From positions 992,001 to 1,056,000 of the forward strand of contig CP143429.1 in the NCBI GenBank assembly GCA_039636775.1: a stretch of DNA of 64,000 nt, read 5' to 3'. Under the pieces are notes generated by a model that saw only the letters and a program-made list of their open reading frames with translations, was not told the DNA's origin and did no database searches. This document shows positions 63,172 to 64,000 of this stretch, piece by piece; within the stretch, counting starts at the first letter, position 1; each line of letters starts with the position of its first letter. The position numbers and the translations under genes are program-made. Source of the DNA: Micrococcaceae bacterium Sec5.8. Its GTDB lineage: Bacteria > Actinomycetota > Actinomycetes > Actinomycetales > Micrococcaceae.

Positions 63172-64000
63172 ATGGTCCAAAAGATACGGGCAATCGTGGT
63201 CAAGTTCTTCACATCGGATGGCAAATTCAGCTACGTCAAAGTCGGCACGCAGCTCGTGGTGCTCGTGGCACTCGTTCTGGGGCTCGTCGCTTTCGTCGGC
63301 AACAACAAGACAGTAACCCTCAACGTAGACGGCAGAGTCAGCTCCGTCCAGACGTTCGGCGGCACCGTCGGCCAAGTGGTCAAGGGCGCGAGCGTCGAAC
63401 TCCAGCCGTCCGACCGGATCACGCCGGCGGCTGACTCCCACGTGCTGGACGGCTCCGTCATTAACGTCAACCTCGCCAAAGCCGTCAAGGTCAACCTGGA
63501 CGGCGCCGAGCGGACCATCAGAACGACCGCTCCCACCGTCGAAGGCCTTGTCAGCGAACTCGGTGTCGCGGGTTCCTCCGATGTGTCCGTTCCGAAAGAT
63601 GCCCAGCTCACCGTCACCGGTTCCTTCGTGTCCATTTCGACGCCGAAGTCCGTGAGCATCGTCGCGGACGGCAAGGCCGCCACGACCTCCACCACGGCAG
63701 CCAACGTCTCCCAGCTCCTGGCCGACGCCGGCATCACACTGGCCGCCACCGACCGGACCTCGCAGCCGGGCAACGCGCCGGTGGTCAATGACATGGTGAT
63801 CAAGGTCTCCCGCGTGGACGCCGGCAAGACCGAAGATGCTGCCGAGGCCGTACCGTTCGAAACCGTCACCACCGAGGATCCGGCGATGACCAAGGGCGAG
63901 AAGAAGGTCACGCAGGCAGGTGTCGCCGGCACCCGCAGCAAGAGCTTCAAGCTGGTCCTGGTGGACGGTCGCGAAGCGTCCCGCACCCTCGTTTCCGAGA
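63172..64000 (+). CDS. rpfB: Resuscitation-promoting factor (RpfB-type), N-terminal part
   Basis: The gene runs off the window end. The visible 276 codons encode a short basic start, one anchor helix (about 25-42, LVVLVALVLGLVAFVG) and three DUF348 (YabE-type) domains ('VTLNVDGRVSSVQTFGGTVG', about 48-67; 'VKVNLDGAERTIRTTAPTVE'; 'VSIVADGKAATTSTTAANVS'). A G5-domain start follows ('KKVTQAGVAGTRSKSFKLVLVDG', about 244-266). The catalytic lysozyme-like domain must lie beyond 64000. RpfB cleaves peptidoglycan and promotes regrowth of dormant cells. The start is ATG 63172 or GTG 63196; neither has a strong ribosome site. Confidence 0.9.
   Translation, partial: MVQKIRAIVVKFFTSDGKFSYVKVGTQLVVLVALVLGLVAFVGNNKTVTLNVDGRVSSVQTFGGTVGQVVKGASVELQPSDRITPAADSHVLDGSVINVNLAKAVKVNLDGAERTIRTTAPTVEGLVSELGVAGSSDVSVPKDAQLTVTGSFVSISTPKSVSIVADGKAATTSTTAANVSQLLADAGITLAATDRTSQPGNAPVVNDMVIKVSRVDAGKTEDAAEAVPFETVTTEDPAMTKGEKKVTQAGVAGTRSKSFKLVLVDGREASRTLVSE

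Overview
This is high-GC actinobacterial chromosome, most likely from Arthrobacter, Pseudarthrobacter or another Micrococcaceae. The lineage is inferred from gene content and order: mycothiol S-conjugate amidase, WhiB, an Rpf-type factor, a PIN-PhoH protein, DUF4307, DUF4245, DUF3499 and DUF5719 families, and gene blocks whose order resembles Mycobacterium tuberculosis (greA-DUF4307-mca-hemolysin III-uppS; phoH2-fum-glpX; purE/purK-GtrA-TIGR03089; whiB2-metallopeptidase-DUF3499-ahcY; pmt-rsmI; tatD-rpfB). I saw no prophage, insertion sequence or CRISPR array. The window is mostly core chromosome with a few small scars and repeats.

Layout. 1-2 kb: the end of a type-II NADH dehydrogenase, an ACT-GNAT fusion protein and a tRNA that overlaps its stop codon. 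2-8.2 kb: a branched-chain amino acid (Liv-type) ABC importer, with livJ facing the livHMGF operon and CRP-like palindromes in front of both livJ and livH. 8.5-14 kb: BAX inhibitor-1 protein, aldose epimerase, AI-2E-type exporter, threonine deaminase and rhomboid protease. 14-20.6 kb: greA, DUF4307, mca, a small membrane protein, a HAD remnant, hemolysin III (TrhA), a cis-prenyltransferase and a PIN-PhoH protein with a structured leader. 20.7-29 kb: acetyltransferase, hypothetical protein, prepilin peptidase, Nudix hydrolase, an MFS remnant, fumC, beta-carbonic anhydrase, DUF4245, glpX and galE.

29-36 kb: a cluster of 155-bp tandem repeats, then a minus-strand run purK-purE-LCP-manA-femX that joins purine synthesis to envelope polymer genes. 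36-46 kb: TIGR03089, whiB, a giant membrane glycosyltransferase, DUF5719, a metallopeptidase-like protein, DUF3499, Trm112 and ahcY. 46-50 kb: two tandem L,D-transpeptidase paralogues and a TIGR01906 membrane protein. 50-54 kb: an acyl-CoA synthetase and a protein O-mannosyltransferase. 54-62 kb: rsmI, succinate-semialdehyde dehydrogenase and the moxR-DUF58-transglutaminase operon. 62-64 kb: tatD and the start of an Rpf gene cut by the window end.

Envelope building is the recurring theme: LCP, FemX-like, ManA, Pmt, giant GT2, cis-prenyltransferase, two Ldt enzymes and Rpf. The best candidates for new biology are regulatory or structural: paired CRP-like sites on the split liv locus, a LivH fused to an extracytoplasmic beta domain, a UAA-anticodon tRNA with a short variable loop, the 155-bp palindrome-rich repeats, and structured leaders before phoH and rpf. 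No database search or folding program was run; family names come from recognised motifs and gene context.
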